In this document: positions 9,694 through 19,102 of the stretch, piece after piece
Layout of the letters: each line of letters opens with the position of its first letter
How positions within the stretch are numbered: the stretch's first letter is position 1
DNA from: Adiantum capillus-veneris
Lineage: Eukaryota; Streptophyta; Polypodiopsida; Polypodiales; Pteridaceae
Assembly: GCA_014529385.2 (NCBI GenBank)
Contig: CM043945.1
Span: forward strand, 153,763,741 to 153,827,740
Direction of reading: 5' to 3'
DNA: 64,000 bases
Translations under genes and position numbers: made by a program
Notes under the pieces: generated by a model
Told to the model about the DNA's origin: nothing
The model's database searches: none
The model's input: the letters and a program-made list of their open reading frames with translations, nothing else

Positions 9694-10570
9694 AGACATC
9701 CTACGTGTAGGATGTCTTTTTCATCAGAATCAATTGATACTTGGCATGCTGGTAGTGCATGGCTCATGGAACATGGCTATATGCTTGGATTTGGGTTTGG
9801 ATATCAAAAAGTGGATTTTTGGTCTGATTCAGGCTTTAGGTCACAAATTGGGTAGAAAGTCCATCATAGGTAGCAATTTATGTCCAAATGGGTTGAAAAT
9901 TGGTATATGGGCTCATTGCACCATGGTATTGGCTCCCATGATGTAACTCTTTGCATAGAAGGCCTAATTTATGTTGGAGACATCCTACGCATAGGATGTC
10001 TTTTTCATCAAAATGTCATGAAATTTGTTATGTGGGTAGTCCTTGGCCTCTGGAACATGGCCATGCTCTTGGATTTGGATTTGGACAAGGATTGATACTT
10101 GTAAGGGCCTGTGGGGTGTTTTTGGGCTCCAAAAGTGTATCTTGAATGTGTTGGTGGTCAAAAATGATTAGAATGGCTTCAAACTTGATATATGAGCTCT
10201 TGATGATGAGGTTATTGGATCTGGAATGAACAAAAATCCTCTGCAGGCCAAAAAAGTCAAATAGACATCCTACGCATAGGATATCTACTTCACCAATTTT
10301 GCTTCTGAACACACAGATGGGTTGGTGATGTGTTGGTGAATGTGTTGTGCAGGTTTCATGTGATTTGGACAAGATTTGGTAGGTCTATGGCCCATTATTG
10401 ACTCTATGCCCTAACTTTGCATTTTCCCATGCATATGGGGTCAATTTTGGTCCAAATGTGATGAGACTTGGTGAATAGCTTGTAAATGTCATTCAGAAAA
10501 TGTGTATGATGAAAAATGTTGAGGTCTGTGCCCAAAAGTGCCCTTGAGACATCCTACGTGTAGGATGTCT
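9694..10570. repeat. Post-pol palindrome array of element B (four sites, 284-bp period)
   Basis: Four 24-bp palindromes, AGACATCCTACG plus its reverse complement with CpG-type changes at the centre, lie at 9694-9717, 9978-10001, 10263-10286 and 10547-10570. Centres are 284, 285 and 284 bp apart. Two have CGTG and two CGCA in place of the central CGCG. The units between are diverged but share phrases (TTTTTCATCAGAAT, CATGGCCATGCTC/CATGGCTATATGC), so this is an old tandem array with selectively preserved palindromes. Confidence 0.85.
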
Positions 10571-12348
10571 CCTGATGATTTTTTTCATGGATGGTGCTCC
10601 TAGTGCCAGCCCTTGGTCCCCCTGAGTCCCTTTTGAGCCTAATTTCAACCAAAAAGTCAAATGGATAGAGAGTAACTCCCTGTGTGGACTTCAGAGTCTC
10701 CGAGCCGTTTTCTGACTTTTGGAGTGCTTTTTGGCGATAAAATTTCTTGATGTTGGTCTCCATAGCTTCCCGATCCCTTGGGGATCCTTGCCGTATGGTT
10801 TTTGTCGACTTTGGCTTCACCGGAGCTCCATTTGGCAATTTGTCGCTCTAGAAGCATCCGTGGTTGCGTTTACATACCTTCGATGATTTGTGGTGGTCTA
10901 CTAACATAGGACTTGGTTGTTGATGGTTTAGAAAAGCCGCTCGTGAAGTTTGGTGGCAAACGGGCTTGCAGTTTGGCCGCAAGAGCAATTTGACGCTTTG
11001 TGTGTCTGATGCCGTTTCTGAAGTTTAGTGCCGCCTCGGGTAACTTTTTGGTCATGCGGGTCACATAGACTTGTCGAGCATGTCAAGATGCTTCTACCCC
11101 TGAATTTTGGTAGCATTTGGTCGTCGTTTCGCCGGTTTCTTATTTGGTGGCCTCTTGCGGGTTTCTAGGAATTAGGGTTTTTTCCAATGGATTTCTACTG
11201 CCTTTGGACATCCAGGACTGGTCCCCTAGGCTAGGGTAAGCTGCCGATGAAGTCTTGTTGCTTTTGGGTTAGCCGTTAGGCCGCCGTCTCTACTTGTGGT
11301 TCTCTACCGTCCGCTTTGTGTGTGACTCCTACACTAGTTTTCGTGACAAAACGACAAACATGAGCGAAAACCTCAAGGTGGTGAGCCTACCTCTCATTTC
11401 TGGAGCTCGTCGGGTAGTCATGCGCGTAGTAGAAGCTGTTGGAAGGTCGGTCCGTTCTAGGTGGCAGAAGCTCTCTCCACAAAGTCAATAGTAAGAATGA
11501 GCTAAAAATGAGGTGAAAATTTCTTATAATGGAGGTCCCCGAACCACTTTTCATGAAATTTTACATGTGCTCCTATCTTCTTGCGACATGCGGTTTAGGC
11601 TCAAAAATTTCTTAATTTGGACTGCATTTGCTCTGTTTACCAGAAATTTGGCATTTCGGTCAAAACCTAGCCAGAACACGCTTTCCACTCCAATCTCATA
11701 ATTGCACCCCCACTGTACCATAGGTTGTCCTATAGTCACTGATCATCCCCATATTTTTTTTTTCATTACGACCGTTTTTCACCTGTTTTTTGTATTTTTG
11801 AAGTTTTTTTGTCGAAAATTAGCAAAATTAAAATAAAAAAAGAAAATCAAACCCAGAAAATCCCCAAAAATCATAATAAATCACAAACATCACCGCAAAA
11901 CATTAGATACACTCACATGCAATTTTTATGACCGGATTTCTCTGTTTTACCAATATTTTGCCCGAAAAATGGCTATTTCTACTTATATATACACACCTAG
12001 GGGCTTGATTTGGTGTTTGGCCCTATATACCTATAGATACATGTTGTATAAGGGCATATGTACTTGGGTTACTTCAGAAAATTTTGCAATCAAACAACAA
12101 CCCTTAAAATAGTCAAAAATCATGCCCGTTTTTGCTCTTTCTGCTATTGGTTCCACATTTGAGAATGCCTCACCCCCTCCTAGCCGGAGTCCTCCCAGAA
12201 AACAAGGTATCGCCTCGGAGTATGTACCGTGCATAGGTTGAAAAATTTGTGCTAATGCTTGGCCGATTAATTTGGCCCTATTTTATGCATACTCTGTCAA
12301 TGCATGGAAAAATTAATGTTGTGCAAGAGAAGGGAATAAGCAAGATGC
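10571..12348. other. Element B spacer between pol tail and palindrome array
   Basis: About 1.8 kb without a convincing gene. Short ORFs on both strands (for example 10554-10838 minus and 11294-11491 plus) show no known motif and no counterpart elsewhere. A TATATATAC string at 11974-11983 and an AT-rich block at 11750-11880 are visible. The region could hold an intron or leader for the third ORF. Confidence 0.4.
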
Positions 12349-12746
12349 TTATTGGCATTCGCTGTCGAGGTTTCCTGTTTTCTTTGCAAGTAACAGCTGT
12401 AACTCTACTACTCTCTGTTTAATTGTCTTTTTTGCAAAGGGAATTGCTTTGTCGATACTGTTGATAGAGTCGTAGCTATTTCTAAGGAGAGAATTGGCTT
12501 GGCCGGAATCGCTATTGGCCTTATTGCCTTTGCTTTCCATTGGTATTTTGCTTTTGCCTGTTTTTGTAGATGTTTTGGCACTTCCTTGGTTTCCACTGGT
12601 TTGTTGCTGATTGGCATCCACATAAGCCGGCTTTCCTTTTTCAAATGCAGTTGTCTGCCTTCCGTTGTTGCTTGTACTAAAGGGAGTTCCTTTTGCTTTT
12701 GTTTTGGTATCCAAATGCGAGTGACATTTGGGTTATGGCTAAGCAT
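12349..12746 (-). pseudogene. Element B pol C-terminal basic, Gln-rich tail
   Basis: Continues past the stop at 12765 as two overlapping frames rich in K, Q, N and P (IPKQKQKELPLVQ; KAKYQWKAKAIRPIA). Low-complexity, basic, no domain. Probably the disordered tail after the second retropepsin-like domain, or a nucleic-acid-binding extension. Frames are broken. Confidence 0.45.
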
Positions 12747-12764
12747 TTTCTTGGGGATCCATAT

Positions 12765-14462
12765 CTATTTTATGCCCTTGGCTTTTGGTTGAACTATCTG
12801 CTTCGGTTGATTTCTTTCGTTGCATTGTTGGTGGTCTGCCCTGTCATTTCTATCCTTCCGCATCCATACTTGTATCCCTTGTTTTGGTAACCTAGATCTT
12901 TGCATTGCGGCCGGTGACTTCATATATCTGGAATTAGCATGGTTAGCCTTTACCTGATTGTTGGTCTCGGGTATCATGTTGTTCTTTGGTGGAATTTTTG
13001 CTTTTGGCTCTTTTTCCAGTGGTTGCATGGCTTGCAGTTGATGATTTTGGTATTGCTGAGCAAAGGCTACCACCTGTTGTTCATGTGCATGCTGAATTTT
13101 GACTGTCTTTGCATTCCAATCTATTTGGACATTGTACTCTTTTTGCCACGGTTGTCCCAACATCATTGGGTGTTGTGTGCTTTCGTTCTCCACCACATAG
13201 AATTTGTGTGGGTAAATATATTGATGTATCTGTACATGCAATATAGTCCATCCCAATGTTTTTAACGGGTGTGATGTGCTACTTTCCAACACTTGAGGAG
13301 TAGGATGAAGTGGACCTGTGAATTTGAGCTGTTGATATAATCTGTAAGAGATCAAATTTGCTTGAGCTCCCGAATCAAGCAATGCCATCCATTCAACTTG
13401 ATTGATGCCCACTTTGACTACAATTATTGGCTCCACTGTGTATTCCTCCAACTTTGTCAATCGAATGGCATTGATTCGCAATGGTCCTCCACTTTGTTGT
13501 TGTTGCCGCAAAAGTCTTCGTTTTGCAATGCTTTCTTTTGCCTCTGCTTGAGCTTCCTCTCTTACTCGCTGTTTTTTCTTCATTCTTTGTTTCCCTTGAT
13601 GAATTTGTTGGAGCATCTTCTGTGTGAGTGGTAGATGATATTTTTTCAGTCGACATCCACTAATCCAGTTTGGCATTTCTTCACCTGCTAATGTAGCAAG
13701 CTTGACAGCTCCACTTTGTGATAGATCACTAATCACAAATGGTCCCATCCCTCGCTTTTTAAGTTTCTTGGCATGTTGCTTCAAAGTATAAACAAGTACG
13801 TAATCACCTGTTTTGAACTCTTTAGTGTGCACATGTTTGTCAAAAAATTCTTTTTGTCTTCTCTTTTTAGAATAGATTGAAGCTACAGCTCGTAAGCTGA
13901 GTTCATCTAGTTTTTCAAGATCATCTATTCTTGAAGAGAGCTCATGCCCTGTCCATTCTAAGTGTTTTGCTACTCGTAGAGTTGGAATTAAAAATTCTAT
14001 TGGTAGTATAGCATTTAGTCCAAACACCATGTTGTACGGTGTTGTTCCTATCGATGTTTTGTAAGCTACCCTGTATGCCCATAGTGTTGAGTGTAGCTGT
14101 TGATCCCAATCTGTCCTTAATTCTGAAACTATTTTAGTGAGAACCGTGCATAGTGTTTTATTTGTGGTCTCATGTTGTCCATTGGCCTGTGGATGGTATG
14201 GAGTAGATTTCCTATATATGACCATGAATTCCTCTAGCAGATATTCAATGACTTCATTCAGAAAATGTGTCCCACTGAGAACCGTGCATAGTGTTTTATT
14301 TGTGGTCTCATGTTGTCCATTGGCCTGTGGATGGTATGGAGTAGATTTCCTATGTATGACCATGAACTCCTCTAGCAGATATTCAATGACTTCATTCAGA
14401 AAATGTGTCCCACTGACAATTTCTATTGGTAACCTGTAATGTACAAAAACATTCTCATACAA
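12765..14462 (-). CDS. Element B integrase C-terminal half fused to a second retropepsin-like domain (565 aa)
   Basis: One open frame. Residues 1-62 and 63-108 contain a tandem duplicate of the catalytic-Glu block (YHPQANGQHETTNKTL twice). Residues 110-280 are the rest of the core and the C-terminal domain (DWDQQLHSTLWAYR, GTTPYNMVFG, KTGDYVLVYTLKQ, RGMGPFVISDL). Residues 285-340 are a basic coil. Residues 340-460 are a retropepsin-like fold with LLDSGAQANLIS (Asp363) and MMLGQPW (433-439), followed by IDWNAKTVKIQH. A Gln/Asn/Lys-rich tail ends it. The second catalytic Asp of integrase is missing: the frame reads IVSGTHF where families have IVSDxGTHF. Integration should be dead; the second protease motif looks intact. 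Confidence 0.85.
   Translation of the reverse strand: MYENVFVHYRLPIEIVSGTHFLNEVIEYLLEEFMVIHRKSTPYHPQANGQHETTNKTLCTVLSGTHFLNEVIEYLLEEFMVIYRKSTPYHPQANGQHETTNKTLCTVLTKIVSELRTDWDQQLHSTLWAYRVAYKTSIGTTPYNMVFGLNAILPIEFLIPTLRVAKHLEWTGHELSSRIDDLEKLDELSLRAVASIYSKKRRQKEFFDKHVHTKEFKTGDYVLVYTLKQHAKKLKKRGMGPFVISDLSQSGAVKLATLAGEEMPNWISGCRLKKYHLPLTQKMLQQIHQGKQRMKKKQRVREEAQAEAKESIAKRRLLRQQQQSGGPLRINAIRLTKLEEYTVEPIIVVKVGINQVEWMALLDSGAQANLISYRLYQQLKFTGPLHPTPQVLESSTSHPLKTLGWTILHVQIHQYIYPHKFYVVENESTQHPMMLGQPWQKEYNVQIDWNAKTVKIQHAHEQQVVAFAQQYQNHQLQAMQPLEKEPKAKIPPKNNMIPETNNQVKANHANSRYMKSPAAMQRSRLPKQGIQVWMRKDRNDRADHQQCNERNQPKQIVQPKAKGIK
13083..13445 (-). other. Second retropepsin-like domain, downstream of integrase
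   Basis: About 120 residues within the integrase frame. The order is that of a clan AA protease: an ordered strand (YTVEPIIVVKVG), the active-site loop LLDSGAQANLIS at 13376, a middle region, VENESTQHPMMLGQPW, and IDWNAKTVKI. The element already has an ordinary protease at 17988-18422. It could be a true second protease, a structural relic, or an inhibitor or dimer partner. Confidence 0.75.
14139..14414 (-). repeat. 138-bp in-frame tandem duplication in integrase
   Basis: 14139-14276 and 14277-14414 are near-identical, differing at a few bases (for example TATATATGACC against TATGTATGACC). The unit is 46 codons and preserves frame. It repeats the segment with the catalytic Glu (GQHET). The junction excludes the second catalytic Asp. 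Confidence 0.95.
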
Positions 14463-14824
14463 AAATTGTGCAGTGGTGCATGCATCAACTTTTTGTGTTG
14501 CCTTGGTTTCGACCCATTTGTGAGATAGTCCGTAGCCACAATGATATATTGGGGATGGGTACGATATGTAGGGGGTGAGATAGGTCCCACAAAATCAATG
14601 CCCCATTTTGCAAATGCTCTTGCTCCCATCATTGGCCGTAGTGGCATCTCATCTCTTTTTATTGGCACCTTGGTGCGTTGACATGCATCACAACGCTTTA
14701 CAAATTCTTCAGCATCCATGTGCAATGTAGGCCACCAAATTCCTACGGTTAAGACAATTTTTGCCGTCTTATCGCCCGAAAAATGGCCTCCACTTATTCC
14801 GCTATGTGCATGTTCTAGAATCAA
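14423..14824 (-). pseudogene. Element B integrase: second zinc (H2C2) module and start of catalytic core
   Basis: HAHSGISGGHF then IWWPTLHMDAEEFVKRCDACQRTK form a normal HHCC module. The core follows with WGIDFVGPI, giving the first catalytic Asp, and YIIVATDYLTN. The frame then shifts (NGSKPRQHKK in place of the expected WVE-type sequence) and coding continues in the ORF at 14462. Integrase inserts the cDNA into host DNA; this copy is interrupted. Confidence 0.85.
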
Positions 14825-15019
14825 CAGGTATTTTCTTTCACTTGCATAGATTCTAAGTTGATTGTCCTTTCTTCGTTTATAGAGTTGGTTTCCAATTAAC
14901 TAAAAGTCACGAGCTTCCAGCTCTATAGCTTTTTTCCATGCTCTTGTGATGTTCTCAGGGAACGTCCTGGTGGTTAATAAGTCAATGATATATTGACTCC
15001 ATGCAAGTGCAATGTTTAC

Positions 15020-15247
15020 CTAAAACAATGTCGTGTGATCCACTAGTCGTTTGGCACTACATATAGTACAATTGGTAACATAAGAATGTGTGTCCGCATA
15101 CATAGTTGGCCAATAAACCCCTAACCGTTTCAGTCTCTGGTGTGTTTTCACTGTTGAACAATGAAATGCACAATCTTGAACATGTGCTTCTTCAAGGTAG
15201 CACTCGAATTCTTCCGGATTTATACATAATCGTAGGATTTGGTCCAA
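15020..15247 (-). pseudogene. Element B integrase: first, extra zinc (H2C2) module
   Basis: Reads LRLCINPEEFECYLEEAHVQDCAFHC, then LKRLGVYWPTMYADTHSYVTNCTICSAKR. His and Cys pairs are spaced as in an integrase N-terminal domain, with the usual YWPTM before the Cys pair. It lies between RNase H and a second complete module at 14824, so the N-terminal domain is doubled in tandem. A stop (LF*) and about 200 bp of mostly open sequence (AWSQYIIDLLTTRTFPENI) separate the two. Confidence 0.8.
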
Positions 15248-15722
15248 TCCAAGGTGATACAGCCGTCCTTGCTATCAACTGGAAGTTTTTTGTTTGTCGA
15301 ATTGTTTGTTGTTTGGATCTGTATTCCGTGTTATAAAACCCACTTCCAAAGGAAAGAATGCTAACAATTTCCTGAGACCATTTGGGTACCATTTCAATAT
15401 TGAAAAGATAAGCATCTCGTATGTTATCATCTACTCCTTCAGGAGCTTCCCCGTTGTGTATCCTTGAAAGATGATCCACTCGTAGATGGGTTTTACCCTT
15501 TTTGACCACCACTATGAAGTCAAATTCCAGCAATATAATAAACCAGCGTATGATTCTCCCTGTATTGCATGGTTTATTTACCATATACAAAAGAGCTTGA
15601 TGATCTGTGAAGAACACAAATTTGTTTGCAAGCAAATAATGCCGAAATTTCTTTACAGCATAAATCATTTCTAACCCTTCCCGCTCGGTGGTTGTGTAGT
15701 TCTTTTCCGCATTGTTTAGCTG
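15192..15722 (-). pseudogene. Element B RNase H
   Basis: The domain spans the end of the RT frame (FHVYIDASAYAIGSIL, first Asp) and continues past a TGA as NAEKNYTTTEREGLEMIYAVKKFRHYL (Glu) and FVFFTDHQALLYMVN (second Asp), ending with the usual VDHLSRIHNGE. It removes RNA from RNA-DNA hybrids during reverse transcription. The stop at about 15723 is TGA where the family has CGA Arg (CYASRQL), a CpG-decay stop. Confidence 0.85.
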
Positions 15723-16544
15723 TCAGCTCGCATAGCAAACTGGAAAATCCATTGTTCCTTCTCCAGGTTGATCGAGAATACTTCCAATGGCATATGCAGA
15801 AGCATCAATGTAAACATGGAATATCTTTTTCCAATCTGGTGCCTTCAATACAGGTGCGGATATTAGCTTTCCCTTCAGCTTTTGGAATGAAGTTTCACAC
15901 TCCTCGGTCCAATCGAAATTGACTAGCAAACGATACAGAGGTTGTGCAATAACCGCATACATGTATATGAATCTTCTATAATATCCGCAGTGTCCCATGA
16001 AGGATTGCACTTGTTTCGCATTGGTAGGCCTGGGTAGGTCTACAATGACTTTGACTTTGTCTAGGTTAGTGGTTATGCCATTCCTTGAGACAATGTGTCC
16101 TAAGATGCGGCCTTTCTTAACCATGAAAACACACTTTTCCGGGTTAAGACAGATTCGATATGTCTTGCATTTTTTAAAGACCTTTTGTAAATGGTCAATA
16201 TGTTCCTCTCGTAAAAGAGAGTGTACAAAAAGATCATCCATGTAAATTTCTAAGAATATTCTTAGGTATTCCTTGAATGCCTGAGTCATCAACCTTTGGA
16301 AAGTGGCTGGGGCATTAGTTAAGCCAAACGGCATAACTCGATAAGCATAAATTCCCCATTCTGTGGCAAACGCTGTTTTGTGTTGATCCTCCCTTGCTAT
16401 TGCCAGTTGGTTGTATCCTGAAAACCCATCCAGAAAGGAATAAGACCGTTTCCCGGCCACCCGCTCAAGTACATGTTCTGTGATTGGCAAGGGATTATTA
16501 TCCCTTATGGTGGCTGCATTTATCTTTTTGAGGTTTACACACAC
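15723..16544 (-). pseudogene. Element B reverse transcriptase, palm and thumb
   Basis: Motifs in order: CVNLKKINAAT, motif A FLDGFSGYNQ (Asp39), AFATEWGIYAYRVMPFGLTNAPATFQ, motif C YMDD (101-104), LNPEKCVFMV, LGHIVSRNGI, connection FMGHCGYYRRFI. All catalytic Asp residues are present. The frame is separated from its N-terminus by one TGA (GKL*VCVN), where relatives have CGA Arg. Apart from that stop the RT would look functional. Confidence 0.9.
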
Positions 16545-17681
16545 TCACAGTTTTCCATTCTTTTTGGGAACTACCACAATGGGTGACACCCAATCTGTAT
16601 ATTCGATTTCATAGATGAATTCAGATTCCATCAGTTTATCAATCTCTTCTTTGATTCGTTTAGCAAACGTGTCATTATATGTGTAAGGACGTTGTTTGCT
16701 AGGTTTTGCATCTGATTTCAAAGGAATTGTATCTTGGCATATCAATGGATCAACTCCTTTGAGGTCTTTATAGGACCATGCAAACACATCTTTATACTTC
16801 TTGAGATGTTGCGTTAGCCGTTCTTCTTCTTCAAGCTCTAAATCGTTCGCTATATAGACCGGCTGAGGCTTTTCACCTGGTTCTGCAAGGTCTATCCTTT
16901 TTGCATTTTCTGGCCTATCGTAAGATTCTTGGTTCGTTCTTTCCCTTACTGGTGGTGTCATGATAATTTTTATGTCCTGGATAGTAAATTTCCGATAGTG
17001 TGATGGTACATTCATGTTTCCCTTTTCTGACTTCCCTTTACCCTCACTATCTTCTTCAGTAGTCCATATCTCACGTAAAGACCGTTTCAGTTCTTGGTAT
17101 TTCTGTTTACGCTCCAGTTTGGTCCACTCTTGGTCTTTTGTTGTTTCTTTTTTTGATTTTTGAGATTTTTGTGATTTTGTTTCTGTTCTAGCTTTTCGTA
17201 CCTGTTTTATTTCCTCTTGCTCTCGTTCCCTTTGATTTTTTGAGAATCTTCCTGATATGTGATCTTTTACACAATCCTCTGCTTTTACAAACATCAAATA
17301 GTGAGTTTTACTTTTTATCCTGGGCATCACGTTCTCTCTCGCTTTGTTTCCTAATCGTTTCCTCCTATAGAGTTCCTGGCGTCTAGGGTGTTGATTAGCA
17401 AAATCATAAAACTTGATATTCTCGGTTTCCCTTCCACGCTCATTTGAGGTGTCTGAACACTCATTATCTGCATCATCATTTATTTCCAGATGTTCAGAGG
17501 AGTTGTAAAACTCTTCTTGTTCTGGTGGTTCTACCATCTCATCTTCTCCTGGTACAATGCTTACCATGTAATAGGGTAGCACATCATAGCCATCCTTATC
17601 GCAAAATTTTGTTGTTGGACTATCTGTAATGGTACAGACATCCAATGTTGCTAGTATGTGTTCCCATTCTAGAGGTTCCAA
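16545..17681 (-). pseudogene. Element B protease-RT linker and RT fingers
   Basis: A 378-codon open frame. Residues 1-260 are a charged, Lys/Glu-rich linker (KSQKSQKSKKETTKDQ) with no catalytic motif. Residues 265-378 are the start of RT: DVFAWSYKDLKGVDP, IPLKSDAKPSKQRPY, LMESEFIYEIEYTDWVSPIVVVPKKNGKL. Ends at the CGA-to-TGA stop described for the RT. The long linker is typical of this lineage. Confidence 0.85.
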
Positions 17682-17714
17682 GGCATCTTCAGGGAAAGGT
17701 TTCGGAATATACTC

Positions 17715-18422
17715 CTAGTCCTCTACCGCTCTTTCTAAGACGCATTCCTCTCTTCTTAGGCTTCCACAATGTGAAGCTCCACACATCCATAGCTCTTTTT
17801 GTTGCCCTAACCATGCCGGGAGTTCTGATCGTGCTACTGTAGCTGAATCAAACTCTTCCACAGGTGTTTGGTTCACATCTTTGTAACTATGCTCTTTCAG
17901 GTGTATTTTAGTTGTTGTCTTGCCAGGTCTGAGGTATATGTGGTCGTAACCCCAATCTTGGACCATCTTCAATTGTCGCATGAATGGTCATCCCAAGATG
18001 ATCTCATAATTGTTCTTTTTGTCGAAATCGACTATTGCAAATGTATGCTCATACTCGATTCTGCACGAAGTGACAATCACTTTTTCTAAAAGTCCTAGAG
18101 GCTTCTCCATGAACCCATCTGCTAATTGCAATTTCATTATGGTAGCCCTCAAAGCTGGTTTTCCCCATTTTTTCCAGATTTCCTTGGTAGCGATAGCAAC
18201 TCCCGCTCCACTGTCAAGAATAGCCTTGGAAACTACTCCTTGGAATTCTACTAGTAGCGTGGTGTTTCCATCTTCTCCTTTGCAATACTCTCCAACCTTG
18301 TTTAATGGTACTGGCCTAGTGTTTAGTTGAGACCTTTCCAACTCTCTGATCCCTTCCTGTAGCTTCAAGGTGGGGTCTTTCACTCCAAATTTTTCTAGGA
18401 ATTTACCTACTGTGGTCCACAT
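17715..18422 (-). pseudogene. Element B retropepsin (first protease)
   Basis: Frame 17988-18422 has KAILDSGAGVAIAT (Asp70), LADGFMEKPLGLLEKVIV and ends EIILG*. The next codons, PFMRQLKMVQDWGYDHIYL in 17715-17981, continue in the same frame, so the stop falls inside the conserved ILGRP motif: CGA Arg became TGA. The catalytic triplet itself is intact. A second stop at 17715 separates the tail from the RT linker. Confidence 0.88.
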
Positions 18423-18443
18423 ATTTGGCCGTAGCCTTAGGAG

Positions 18444-19094
18444 TTATGCTAATGTGATGGTGCATGCCACCGAAGTGGACAACAACTCAATCAATCCTTG
18501 CGAATCCATCACTTTGTTAGAAGAAAGTCTTTGAGATGGGATTGCTCTCACTTCCGACTTAGCTTCATACTCTCCTAGGTAAGAGGGTAAAGTTTTCAGC
18601 GAGTCTGGTTGGCTGTGCCCCGAACTAATTGATCCTTGGTCTCCCCCTTGTGAATGTATCTCAAAGTTCATTTGTGACCTTGCCTCAAATTGTTCAATAG
18701 GAGGTAAGGTTACATTCTTTTCTTTTCTTGTGCTATTCATGTGATTACTCATGCTATTAGCCTCGTTGGCCTCATAGATTTGCTTCCACAGATCGTCTAG
18801 ACAGTTACAGTCCCTACCCATTTCTGCCAATATTTTAGGCTAGAACCCGTCACTTGTCTCATCTGTGGTATTTGGCACTATGATCGGCTCTCCTTTGGAC
18901 TCATAGGCATTAGTGAGTCTTTCCTTTGTTTCTACATGTTTCTCTAAAGTTGGTTGGATAGGGGTTGGAGCTGGTGCCTCATGCCAATTTGCAGGTTTAC
19001 CCAGTGGGTCTTCCATTAATGATTGAGCTGTTTCGATCATCTTTTTACTTCCAACCTCTTTTTTTCTATTTTTGCATATGGATAAGTCATCCAC
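18444..19094 (-). pseudogene. Element B gag-protease linker
   Basis: Two frames (18840-19094 and 18444-18830) with NWHEAPAPTPIQPTLEKHVETKE, then CNCLDDLWKQIYEAN and LKTLPSYLGEYEAK. Homologous to the linker of element A by the LKTLPSYLG block. No known domain. Broken by a stop at 18840 and a frameshift near 19100. Confidence 0.6.
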
Positions 19095-19102
19095 CTTTGC
19101 TC

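Noticed and set aside
9694-10570. Regularly spaced 24-bp repeats resembling a CRISPR array
   Set aside because: Spacers would be about 260 bp and related to each other, the repeats are full palindromes, the same unit occurs in the leader, and the context is a plant retrotransposon.
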